From NCBI GenBank assembly GCA_028386065.3, contig JAKUCV010001034.1, positions 92,381 to 156,380 of the forward strand: a DNA stretch of 64,000 nt, in the 5' to 3' direction. The translations under genes were made by a program, and so were the position numbers. Below are positions 11,891 to 21,146 of the stretch, one piece after another. Under the pieces are notes generated by a model. The model saw only the letters and a list, made by a program, of their open reading frames with translations. It did not search any database and had not been told where the DNA came from. Every line of letters starts with the position of its first letter. Positions within the stretch are counted from its first letter, which is position 1. Origin of the DNA: Turnera subulata (lineage: Eukaryota; Streptophyta; Magnoliopsida; Malpighiales; Passifloraceae).

Positions 11891-14037
11891 GGCTTAAGCC
11901 AAAAGCTTCAGGCTTTATTTTCTTAGCAATACATATTGCACTTCGACAGGGTACTCCAGGACCAGTCAAATAGCACGGTATTTGGAAGCTTCTTCGGGAG
12001 TTCCAATCACAAAACACATCCATACTCAAAATTATTGAAACCATATAAAGATCAATTTAGTTCAACTTTGTAATTTCCCGGGAATCAGTTGCTTCAGGCA
12101 ACTTAGATCCTTCAGGGATCATATATATATATCATAATCAAATAGATCCATACTAATAGGCTGTAATAGCATTCATTAGATGCCTTTCTAATTCTTTTCA
12201 TATAATGCCAGACTTATCAAAATAATTGCATCCACCACAGGGGAGTTTATCTCCTCACAATTAATTCCAGATCGTTCGGGTAAAAAACCTTGTGCAACCG
12301 TGCTTTCGCACAGGTACCCATTTTACGATCGATCAATTTTACACCCATCTGGTGTACGGACTACCGGTCCGAAAATTTTCTCGCTTCACAAGCGATTCCA
12401 ACACAGCCTTTAATCATATCTCTTTATTTTGGCCAATCATACAGCACCTACATTCATTAGTAGGTTCATGATCCTCTGTTTTAATATTTAGCGCTATAAA
12501 AATTCTATTCCGTCGACGGTTATTTCTCGTCGGTTCCATCTTATTTCTGACACTGTAATTGAGATCTCATCATATTCACTTATTTCAGGTACCTGAGTTA
12601 CTTCTGGAACTTTATCACTTTGTGTCAGAGAATCAACCTCTTCTGGGGAACTTTTAATTCAAACCTCTACTGGAGGCCATATTTTCTTACTGGGGCCATC
12701 TTATCACATTTGCTCCTTTTTCTCTATTGAGAATTTCTTTTTCTTTTTGGAACCGAGTATAAATTATAGATTCATTTGCATACTTATATTGTTCTTCAGG
12801 AACATCAATTTAAACAGGAGCATTTGCAGCTGGTATATGGTCACACTTAATTTAAATGTGTCTGGCAATTATATATCAATTTTTCTGCAAATGAATCATC
12901 TTTTGAACTTCCGGTTCACATGAATTCGTTTGAGGATCAAAACCAAGCATTGAATAATATTTCAATTATATCTTGATCCAGCTGCTTATTTTCTCCCCCT
13001 GATGTTGGGTATACACACATATCGAATTAACAATAAGCAAATCTTGCTATAAGTGAATCTTCAATCTTCTAGTCAATAGTTTCAATAACGTTGTAATTGA
13101 TGGAGAATACCCAACATCTATTCTCAAACTTCTTTAAGGACCAGCTTTACTATGCTGTGGTGGAGCATCTTATACTATATAACTAATGGTCCGAAGATAG
13201 GTGTTACTAGTGACCATGAACCAATTAAATGGGGAGACCTTTTGTTTGGCTTGATGCACATAAGTGTTGCTGCATGTAAAATACCATTTTCTCAAATGGT
13301 CATATTTCATCAATGGTCCTGCAATCAATTGTCAATGTTCCCCCAAAACTGTTTGGGTTTATTTCTAATGATATACATTATCCATTGAAGAAATATATCA
13401 GCATTTTCTAGACATATAGTCTAAAAACATAAGTAAGGACATATACCGCAAGTGGCTTAGTTATTAAATCAGTGCGCACAATGCCAACTTGCGTCACATA
13501 ATAGACCATCTAGTTGATGCATCGAGAAAATTACCTAGATGGTCAACACAGCGGATTTATCATTCCGCGTTCATATCCCAAATGTGCTGGTCTAGGCCAA
13601 TCCCATCTTTTGATGGTCGTATTATTAATTTCGCAGCAAACAAACACATGGAAATTCATTGATTGTAAAACTTCTGGTTTTTCAATGAATGACCAAATAA
13701 ATTTAGTGCATCATTATTGACCCGGGATGGCCCAACCGGTCATGCCAAATAAATCAAATAAACCAACTTTAAGTTGGTACCAGCTTCAGGCTGGTATATA
13801 TGTGCCAGCTTCAGGCTGCTATTTTTACTAACTTTTGATGGGTACCAGCATCAGGCTATTGTGTACCAATTTTAAGCTTATATCTGCCACTCATGTCGAA
13901 AGGATCAGAATCATTGAACAATAATTAATGTAGTGGCAGACATTTCCAAAAGCAAATCCTCAAGGATTGTAAAGCTTTGGAATTTTCTGAAAAATAATAC
14001 AATCCACCGAAAAAATCTTCTAGAACTTTTCGGGGAC
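11891..14037. repeat. E1 hairpin array, left block
   Basis: Short perfect hairpins with different arms but a 5-nt loop closed by C:G are packed here. Examples are AAAGC-TTCAG-GCTTT (11902), AGTTGC-TTCAG-GCAACT (12087), GATCC-TTCAG-GGATC (12106), TACACC-CATCT-GGTGTA (12340), CGGAC-TACCG-GTCCG (12357), CCTC-TACTG-GAGG (12664), TGTTC-TTCAG-GAACA (12790), TGAAC-TTCCG-GTTCA (12904), TAGAC-ATATA-GTCTA (13409), AAAAC-TTCTG-GTTTT (13667), ACCAAC-TTTAA-GTTGGT (13762) and TACCAGC-TTCAG-GCTGGTA (13778). Others have different loops, for example ACCATTT-TCTC-AAATGGT (13283), CCCAAA-ACTG-TTTGGG (13342) and a 10-bp stem GACCATCTAG/CTAGATGGTC (13503/13535). No coding frame is present. Confidence 0.85.
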
Positions 14038-14059
14038 ACCTGGCTGTCAATGCTCAGGC

Positions 14060-14067
14060 TATAAAAA
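14060..14067 (+). promoter_or_regulatory. TATA box of the E1 antisense ORF
   Basis: TATAAAAA followed by a G run lies 92 bp before the ORF start at 14159. The sequence between is an A-rich, CAA-containing leader without ATGs. The arrangement matches the one in front of the related ORF in E2 (TATA at 57264, ATG at 57380). Confidence 0.6.
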
Positions 14068-14158
14068 GGGGGGGAGATTGCTTAGGAAGATACAGCAAAA
14101 TTCAAAGATACAGAAAATTTAACAAAGCAAAGAAACAGAAAACTCAACCAAGACAAAA

Positions 14159-14809
14159 ATGCCTTCCCCAGCTACTGTTTTCTTTGTTGAGGGTGCCTCA
14201 TTAGGAAGAAGGAATAGGTTAGCTTATAGCATGGTGAATGAGCAGCAAGAAGAATTACCAAATGATCTGGCGAGAATTCCTCGTTTAGTGTTTGTTGATG
14301 AACTTTATTCATCTAGGTTCTTTGTAACTCCTATGGAAGAAACATTCTTCCTAGAGGACCAAAGCAATCTAAGGGCTTCCTTTTATGGCTCGGCTAACTC
14401 TATTATGTTTTTCATATCTAATAGATTGCAGGAATTTCAGCTGGAGCCTTCATGTCAGATTTTAAATCAAAGCAGTTATTATCAGGTTTCTATGATGGCT
14501 CGGAGCGTCCAAAGGGTGACTGGTTTACCACCTACATGGCCTAAGGTACGATTTCTACTATGGAATTCCAGGGGTGTAGCAAGAAGGTCCCAAGATTTTG
14601 TGCGTACCTTAAGGGATCTGAAGAATCAGTACAAGCCTAACATGGTACTGATTATTGAGACTTTGTGGCAAGTAGGAGAAAATTATGGTGTAATTCCACT
14701 CCGTTTTCCTCCAACAAATCGATTTGAGCTGCCTGGAAATAACAACATGGGTGGTATGTGGTTCTCCTGGAACGACAGTGTTAGGGTCAACATCAATAAC
14801 GAGGCCTAG
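14159..14809 (+). CDS. Antisense ORF of E1: unknown N-terminal region plus partial L1-type endonuclease start
   Basis: A 216-codon open frame lies antisense to E1. Its homologue in E2 (57380-58063) has the same 684-nt length if the terminal TAG here (14807-14809) is passed; the shared tail runs to a TAA at 14840-14842. Residues 1-115 (FFVEGASLGRRNRLAYSMVN ... PRLVFVDELYSSRFF) match no family I know. Residues about 128-210 resemble the first part of the plant L1 endonuclease: LLWNSRGVARRSQDF carries the WN, ET at 167-168 carries the catalytic Glu, and GGMWFSW corresponds to the GGIWLLW segment. The SDH end of the enzyme is absent, so nuclease activity is unlikely. The two copies are about 70% identical in protein, with many synonymous changes. 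The function is unknown. Confidence 0.7.
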   Translation: MPSPATVFFVEGASLGRRNRLAYSMVNEQQEELPNDLARIPRLVFVDELYSSRFFVTPMEETFFLEDQSNLRASFYGSANSIMFFISNRLQEFQLEPSCQILNQSSYYQVSMMARSVQRVTGLPPTWPKVRFLLWNSRGVARRSQDFVRTLRDLKNQYKPNMVLIIETLWQVGENYGVIPLRFPPTNRFELPGNNNMGGMWFSWNDSVRVNINNEA

Positions 14810-14842
14810 AGCTTTAGGGCCAATGTTGTACCCAACCGTTAA

Positions 14843-16240
14843 ATAATTTCATTCAGCTTTATGTATGAGAACAATTCCTCTATGTGGATGTTCTCAAGTA
14901 ATGATCCCTTCTGTAATAATAATATGTATGTTTTCTTTTAGCCTTGCCTTTTGTCATAATCTTCACAGTCATAATAGTTGGAATAATTTCTTCCATATCC
15001 TTGGCAACTGGCACTATACTGTCTCATTCACTTCAAGGAATGGAGCAGAATCAATTTAATGGGATCCATAACAATTTGTTTAATTGCTATAAACAAGAAA
15101 ATTTTATACTCTTCAGGAGTTTATGCTCTTCAGGAGTGTATGCATATGATCTTCTAGATCATAGTTACATTTGTATTTTTATGTATGCAACAGTATTCAC
15201 ATACAGTGTTCCTCTTCCCCTTGAATGTTGTTGCATTTTTGGGTAGGTGGAATATTTCTCTTCAGGAGCACATTAAGACCCATGCTCTTCTGGAGCGGGT
15301 TAATAAATTTTCATAGAAGTAATTTCCGTGTATTAAGTACGGAATATATCATCGCATTGTCTACAGGACAAATGTCTGGGTCATTATTCGAGGAAACGAG
15401 AATTTAATGTGCATATAACAAGAAATAAACAGTAATAAGAATAAACATAAAGTAATACGAATAAACATAATGTAAATATAACAGAAATAATAAGGCTGAA
15501 AAATTAAACATTAAAATTAAAGCAATTAACTTGCACCTCCAGAGTGAGCAAGAATAATATCATAATTTTGTGGTCATTATTTCGACCAGACATGGTTTCA
15601 TTGATATTACATTTTGTCCTGCAGGGACGCACATTTCTTCAGATAAGACTTCCGGTCTTTGCTGCATTTTTTTTCTTTTATTGAGTCTTCATGACTCTGT
15701 CATTTAGCCTTCCAGACTATTATGCATTTCAGTATTTAATGCCCATATCAAATTTCGTCAGGAAATTTTGAGGGCCCAAAATCAAATAACATAATTAAAA
15801 GGCTTAAATAAATAAACAGGGGCCTTTTTGTTAAGTACCCCCAATATAAATGACAGAAAATTAAAATTGATGAGCCTTGTATGAACCCAAGCAAAAACAT
15901 AAAGAAAATCAAGAAAGTAAATATATTGGGCCTTTTCATAGCCCAATTTGTAATAAAAAAAAGGCGGCTTAGCCGGCCAACAAATGAAACAAGGCGGCTT
16001 AGCCGGCCAACAAATAGATAAGGCGGCTTAGCCGGCCAATATTGAATACTATAATAGAGGGTATGCTTACTCGATAAATCTTTCAGCAATAATATATATA
16101 ATATATCATATTAATACATGGGCCTTTTAAAAAAATTAGCCCAATAAAAAATAAATAATTGCAAATTAAAGGCGATGGGCCTTACATGAGCCCATTTAAA
16201 ATGTAAAGAAAAGCAGTAAAATGAATACAATAGCCTTCCG
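14843..16240. repeat. E1 hairpin array, right block
   Basis: The same hairpin type continues beyond the antisense ORF: ACTC-TTCAG-GAGT (15108), TATGATC-TTCTA-GATCATA (15145), GCTC-TTCTG-GAGC (15284), TTGTC-TACAG-GACAA (15357), GTCC-TGCAG-GGAC (15616), AAGAC-TTCCG-GTCTT (15645), GAGTC-TTCAT-GACTC (15683), AATTTC-GTCAG-GAAATT (15751) and AGCC-TTCCG-GGCT (16232). No gene is visible in this stretch. Confidence 0.8.
15962..16043. repeat. Three-copy GGCGGCTTAGCCGGCC tandem repeat
   Basis: Three copies of AAGGCGGCTTAGCCGGCCAA lie at a spacing of about 27-32 bp. Each unit holds the small palindrome GGC-TTA-GCC, in keeping with the hairpin-rich character of E1. Confidence 0.85.
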
Positions 16241-16412
16241 GGCTTGCCAGGAAAATTCCGAGGCGCTGAATTTCGGCCAAACACAAAATAAGTATAATAG
16301 CCTTCCGGGCTTGGCGGGAAAATCCTGAGACGCTAAATTCCGGCCAAACACAAAATAAGTATAATAACCTTCCGGGCTTGCCGGGAAAATCCCGAGATAC
16401 CAAATTTCGGCA
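16218..16412. repeat. Three-copy repeat of about 68 bp with paired arms
   Basis: Three diverged copies begin ATAGCCTTCCGGGCTTG and run to TTTCGGCCAAACACAAAATA. Within them, AGCC-TTCCG-GGCT and CGGGA-AAA-TCCCG form short hairpins. The arms differ slightly between copies. Confidence 0.85.
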
Positions 16413-16415
16413 ATA

Positions 16416-16600
16416 TAATTTTTTTTTCTCTCTTTTTCTTTTTCTTTCTCTCCAATTTTTTTTCTCTTTTTCTTTTTCTTTCTCTCCTTTTCTTTTCTTT
16501 TTTTTTTCTTTTCTCTTGTTTCCCCCTTTTTTTTCTGTTTGTTTTTTTTTTGAAGGGTCGGGCCGTGAACAGTACCGGCCCAGTCTTTTTTTTTTTTTAC
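16416..16600. repeat. Polypyrimidine tract in E1
   Basis: Runs of T and C (TTTCTTTTTCTTTCTCTCC and similar) give long spurious frames on both strands. Immediately after it, GGGCCGTGAACAGT at 16560 is also found after a T run in the E2 LTR at 54680. Confidence 0.8.
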
Positions 16601-17163
16601 AGTGGGCCGAATAGTCACAGCCCAAGCCCATAACTATTCCCGGCCCAGGACAAAAAAAAAACACAAGCCCAAGCGAACCTGGCCCGCGACCCGTCGGGTC
16701 AGCCTGACCCATCCGGGTCGTCTTCTCCACCTCGCGGGTCGCTCGCTGTGACGAGTTGCAAGTGGCGGCGGTGACGACGAACGGCGAGGCGCGAGGGAGG
16801 AAGGAGGGGTGGCGACCCGTCTGGTGCTCGCAGTGACGCCTGTCGGTGGCTGCAGGTGCGGCAGCGGGGAGAACAAGGGAGGAGGACCCGACGGATTAAG
16901 TCGGGTCGTCGACTTGACAGTCGGGTCTTCTGCTCCTGGCGGCGAAAAACGACCGGAGAAGACGGCGTCGAGGTCGCGACGGTATGGGCGACCTGGTGGT
17001 GGTGGTGGTGTTTGAAGAAGCGGCCCGGAACTCTAAACGATGAACAGTAACGGCATGGGTGGCTTACTGTTCATCTTCTTCGTTTTTCTGCGTTTTTTTT
17101 TCTGCTCCAGTATTTTTTTCTGTCTGAAAACATGGACTGGTAGAGGCTATCGTGCTGATAACG

Positions 17164-17372
17164 TATTGTGAATAATATGTTAAAATGAAGAATTTTATGG
17201 AGAAGAAGAAGTGAAGAGAAGGATGATGGGAGAAGAAGGAAAGATGGAGCCAAGAGCAAAGCTCGGTTCTTTTATTTTATTCACACACTCTCATCTGCAT
17301 ATTGGTACATAATTTATATTAATGTGGTAGGTGGATACAGTGACGTCCATTTACTATGTTTGTTTTATAACA
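17164..17372 (-). repeat. E1 5' LTR
   Basis: This is a 209-bp copy of 11187-11395 with three differences, all in the last 50 bp of the plus-strand sequence. The outer end, at 17362-17372, is reused in the target-site duplication of the SINE that follows. Confidence 0.9.
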
Positions 17373-17379
17373 AGAATCT

Positions 17380-17705
17380 ACCACCGGGGGTGGTGGCCCA
17401 GTGGCAAGGCCTTCAACCTGCCATCTCTAAGACTCGGGTTCGAGTCCCGGCGCTTCCAGTCAAGTCCCATAGTGTGATGCGGCCGAATATGGCCTTCCAC
17501 ACGGTGGGGTGCTGGCCGTTGAGCCCGGTGATTCCCCGATATTATGACGCGTAGCAGGTGAGGGTGTCCGCTGGTGCCCCGGTTGGGCGGTCTCTCCTAT
17601 GAGGAGGGTCTAATGCCAGGATGTAACCGGTATTGACCGGGGCCTGGACCGACGGGGCGATGATGACACCACTGATGTCTTTTTTTTCTCGACAAAAAAA
17701 AAAAA
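17380..17705 (+). mobile_element. tRNA-derived SINE, 326 bp, 18-bp target-site duplication
   Basis: The head has tRNA-like promoter boxes (A: TGGCCCAGTGGCAAGG; B: GGTTCGAGTCC), and the end is CTCGAC followed by an A tail. It is flanked by GTTTTATAACAAGAATCT at 17362-17379 and 17706-17723. That duplication contains the last 11 bp of the E1 LTR and the E1 target-site copy, so the SINE inserted after E1. I cannot assign a named family. Confidence 0.92.
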
Positions 17706-17723
17706 GTTTTATAACAAGAATCT

Positions 17724-18430
17724 TTTTTTAAGTGATTTCACAGTTTTCTTTTGCCTTCAAAATGTAGAACAACTCCTCCACCAATGGAGGGCAGATACGT
17801 GGAGATAACTGGAGCTTTTAATGCATCTCCAAATTCCTAATAACGGTGCTTCTAACAATTTTGACTCTAAATAAAAAGGATTCATACGAAAGGGATGATT
17901 TTGTGAAACCTTGATTGGAGCTTGGGAAGAACATTACGTTGGAAGCAAAGAGCCAAGTAACACAACACGATAAGAGGTTCCATGCTTCTCCGTTCAGTTT
18001 TTGTAACGGACTATGAACTTGATGATATCCAGTGTTGTTGGGCTTGTTTATGTTTCGATCTTTTATGTTGTTTTTAAAGGGCTCTTTTGGGCCTGCAGCA
18101 CTGTAGCTGTAAATAAATTTTTCATCGGATTCATAGCTCGGCCTTCTTAAATTTTGGTTTGCGGAGAGTATGGCGTCGAGAAACGGTAAATTACCGTTAA
18201 ACGCAAGAAGCAGTAATAGCATCGAGTGGTAGACGTGTCCGTGAAACAGAGAGCCTGGGAGAGGGAGTGAAAGGAAAACACACAGGCACTGAGTGAGGGG
18301 TATGGAAAGGACAAAGGGGACGTAAATAAATCCCCAACAGCGAGGGCAAAAGCATCCAAAAGAAACAATACAAAAAATACTAAAATATTCATCTTATCCT
18401 CTAAGGCCACAAAAACGTTTCCTCTTCTCC
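17724..18430. other. Intergenic sequence before the glyoxalase-fold gene
   Basis: No gene is evident. The last part is promoter-proximal to the gene starting at 18587. Reading frames on the minus strand here overlap the promoter and have no exon signals. Confidence 0.4.
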
Positions 18431-18437
18431 GCTTCTC

Positions 18438-18444
18438 TATAAAA
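18438..18444 (+). promoter_or_regulatory. TATA box of the glyoxalase-fold gene
   Basis: TATAAAA lies 149 bp before the start codon at 18587. It is followed by a CT-rich leader (CTCTCTTAGGG, CTTCCTTG), typical of plant 5' UTRs. Confidence 0.6.
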
Positions 18445-18586
18445 ACACACCCCACACCTTTTCTTTTTCCCTCACACTATACTTGCTGTGTCACTCGCAA
18501 TTCGTTTTTTTTTCCCCCTCTCTTGGTTTCTCTCTCTTAGGGTTTGTCGTTTCAATTTCTCTTCCTTGTTCATTTCTCTCTCAACA

Positions 18587-19761
18587 ATGGCTGAGCAGGA
18601 AGTCCAGAACGGAAGCTCAGACAAGACCGCGGAGGAGGTGGCGTTCTCGGCCGTGAAGCTGCTGCTCACTGTGGAGGCACCCAAGGCCAGCGACGCCGTG
18701 CAGTTCTACAAGGCCGCCTTCGGTGCTGTGGAGATCTGCCGTTCCACTCAGCCCAAGCGCAAGGCAGAGCAGGAGCTCCCTCACATCATCTCCGCTCAGC
18801 TCCAGCTCGCTGGCGTCCCCGTTCTCGTCTCCGACCACGCCGACGACTCTGTTCCGTGAGTTTTTCCCCCTCTACTTCTCTCAAACAAGCAACAAACATG
18901 CTTTTTTATCTGTTTATTTTTTGTGAACAGTATTTTATTCTCTCTTCCTCCGTGTATGTGTCTTTATAGTCCCAGATCTTGTATTGTTTGAGCTCTTAGT
19001 AGCTGCAGTAAACGTTTTTTTTTTTGGTGCAGTCCTGGTTCCTGCTTTATGTGGCCCGTTTGTGGTTGCTAATATCTTATTTTGCTCTATTATTTGTTCT
19101 TGTTTGCTTTTATTTCATTTTTTATGTAACAGCAGAGAGATATGGCCCTACCTGGGGGATTTTGTAAATATCTTTTGTTTTTTTTTACTTTTTTGTCCGG
19201 TTTCTCCTGCTTCTCATGGTTCAGTGTTTGACCAATATCCAAGTCGATTAATGGCTTGCGGTTTTGTTCTGTGCTGTTTTCTGGATAAATCTGCCTTATG
19301 CAATTTTTTTTTCTTAGTGTTGGCATGTTACTGGTTTCGTTTCCGGTGCTTCTGCAACAGTTTTCTGTGCATCTGCTCTTCCTTTTAACCGTTGATTTAT
19401 GTTAATAATATATTGATACGTATTAGCAATATATCTGGTACTACTATAGTTTATCTAACTCGCTGCTATTTTTTCTATCACTCGTTGTGGTCCTTCTGCT
19501 TTGTATTGGGGTCCATTTTCCGTTTTATGCATCGAAAGAAACTAATCGATCAGTTGTCGACTGTGGCTGACCAGGGTGGGCGCTGAAGTCCCTCTTTGCC
19601 TCGAGACCCCGAATGTGGAAGCGGCTGTTGCCAAGGCTGTGGCTGCCGGAGGTGTCCTGGATGGCGAGGTTGCTGAAGGTGACGGCGCGTGCTGCGGTGC
19701 TGGGCGCGTGGCCAAGGTGAAGGATCCCTACGGTTATCTCTGGAAGATTTGCTCGCCTGTG

Positions 19762-19793
<32 letters not shown>

Positions 19794-19818
19794 GGGCCCG
19801 GCCGACGTGGAAGCTTGA
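18587..19818 (+). CDS. Glyoxalase/bleomycin-resistance-fold protein (At5g48480-like), two exons
   Basis: Exon 1 is 18587-18855 and ends CC|GTGAGT; exon 2 is 19575-19818 after ...GACCAG|. Together they give 170 residues. The protein has the two beta-alpha-beta halves of a VOC/glyoxalase-like fold. The N-terminal half has VKLLLTVEAPKASDAVQFYKAAFGAVE and QLAGVPVLVSDHA; the C-terminal half has LCLETPNVEAAVAKAVAAGG and the closing VAKVKDPYGYLWKICSP, which is typical of the family. The usual metal-binding His/Glu set is not obvious, so a glyoxalase reaction should not be assumed; plant members are mostly uncharacterised. The C terminus ends in a proline-alanine repeat. The start is the first ATG after the CT-rich leader (AACAATGGCT, good plant context). 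Confidence 0.85.
19749..19800 (+). repeat. GCTCCT hexanucleotide repeat coding for Pro-Ala
   Basis: About five CCTGCT units encode PAPAPAPAPA in the C terminus of the glyoxalase-fold protein, then GGCCCGGCC follows. Repeat length here could vary between individuals. Confidence 0.75.
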
Positions 19819-21100
19819 AGGCCTTTGATCTGATCTTAATCAGTGATCCCCAGATATCAATACCGTCTTTCGAACGAACTTTTTCAGTAGTGGTAGAGGA
19901 GAGTAATTGTCTGTTTATTTTGGTTTTAAGAATTAAAGTGCGGTGGCGGGACCCACTTATCAGGTAGGGCGGTCTAGCTGTTATTAGGATTAGGTATGGA
20001 GGAGTAGGGGTAGGTTTCTGGTGGGTGGTATTTGGGTATTTTCATTTTGACGGATGATACAGTTCCTGATGATGCCTTGCCTTCGGTTAGTTTTCTTTGC
20101 AACAAAACCTTGGGTGATATCCTTCAAACCAACAGCTGGCAGTTAAATGACTTTGTTACTACTACGTCTTTGTGTTGTTTGCTGTTTTCGCTTCTGTTTC
20201 TTTATGCATTGTTTATTTGCTGTTACATGGAGCTAGAGAAACCCTCCGAGATATGGAGGATTTACCCGCGTGGCAAACAGATAGTGGTGTTATTGGGTAA
20301 AGAATGAGCGTGGCATTGCCCACGGAGTTCCACGTCGCGCCACTGATTATTTATTGCTGCGCCCTGTATTTCGACATATTCTTCCTTCTGATTTTGTGTC
20401 TTTTTTTTTATTATTATTGTCCTTAGCTAGGTTTCGTGGAGATATGGCGGTAGTATATATTTTATTAGAACATGATACTGTGGTAGGAGTGGCGTGGCAT
20501 GTATTTATATTGGTCCGAGGCTTCTTCGAATGAAAACAAGTCTTTGGATAAAAGTAGGTTGACGACGAGACAATACCTTGATGTCTTTGTCTGTTGCCTG
20601 GTTATTGGCTTTTGGAGACGATTTTTGATTTTCCGAAATCTGTATTGGACAGACGGAGAAAAAAGGGAAATATCTTAATACCGGGCGTGGCAGGAAAAGT
20701 GGTCCAAAAATCTTGTTACGCGTGGAATGTTTTTAGCATTAGAAACGAAGGGGTGGGGTTCTCGTGAGGGTTTAGAGAACTTGCGTAGTTAGCTAGCTTA
20801 CTTTTAACCTTTGTAATGCATTCAAAATTAAATGCCATCCGCCATTTTGTAACCGGGAGATCAGTACTATTACCAATCCCACTAGATGGGTCCTGAAAAG
20901 TTTTTAGCAAGGAGCCCACTCTTCTTTCCTTTTTTTTTTTTTTTTTCCTGAAAGGAATATGAATATCATTTCAAAACCATTTCCTGGAGATAGTCCCTGG
21001 ACTGTAGTCACTAGTCAGGCCATTTGCGACAGTTCTTTATGATTTTGTTATTAATCAACGGGAACTTATATGTTTTGGGGTAGGTGTTTATGCTATGTCT

Positions 21101-21146
21101 TAATATCGTTATTATTACGTTCAAAAAATATAATATCGTTATTATT
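21101..21146 (+). mobile_element. Tail-only retroposon, 14-bp insert in a 16-bp duplication
   Basis: TAATATCGTTATTATT occurs at 21101-21116 and 21131-21146, separated only by ACGTTCAAAAAATA. This is what a retroposition event leaves when nothing but the A tail and a few bases are copied. Confidence 0.55.

Larger units (their letters stand above)
11187..17372 (-). mobile_element. E1: complete non-autonomous LTR element, 6.2 kb, no gag or pol
   Basis: Two 209-bp direct repeats (11187-11395 and 17164-17372) differ at three positions, and the whole is flanked by AGAAT at 11182-11186 and 17373-17377. On the minus strand the LTR runs TGTTATAAAAC ... CACAATA. A primer-site-like CGTTATCAGCACGATAGCC follows the 5' LTR, and a polypurine tract CCAAGGGGGAG precedes the 3' LTR, so the element is minus-oriented. 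The region before the tract (AAGGTTTTTAATGAGGC) resembles 3' ends of plant copia elements; that assignment is inference. No gag or pol frame is present. The interior carries an antisense ORF, a dense set of short hairpins and two tandem arrays. Three differences in 209 bp indicate a fairly recent insertion. Confidence 0.88.

Noticed and set aside
11396..14158. Possible copia pol in E1
   Set aside because: No RT, integrase or RNase H motif in any frame; only the 3' end resembles copia elements.
15962..16043. CRISPR-like repeat array
   Set aside because: Only three units, short palindromic repeats, plant nuclear context; part of a transposon.
16182..16730. Lys/Glu-rich frame of 182 codons
   Set aside because: Reads through the polypyrimidine tract and tandem arrays of E1; composition is that of the repeat.
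17384..17460. tRNA-gene-like sequence
   Set aside because: The boxes are real but the rest does not fold as a tRNA and the unit has an A tail and target-site duplication, so it is a SINE head.
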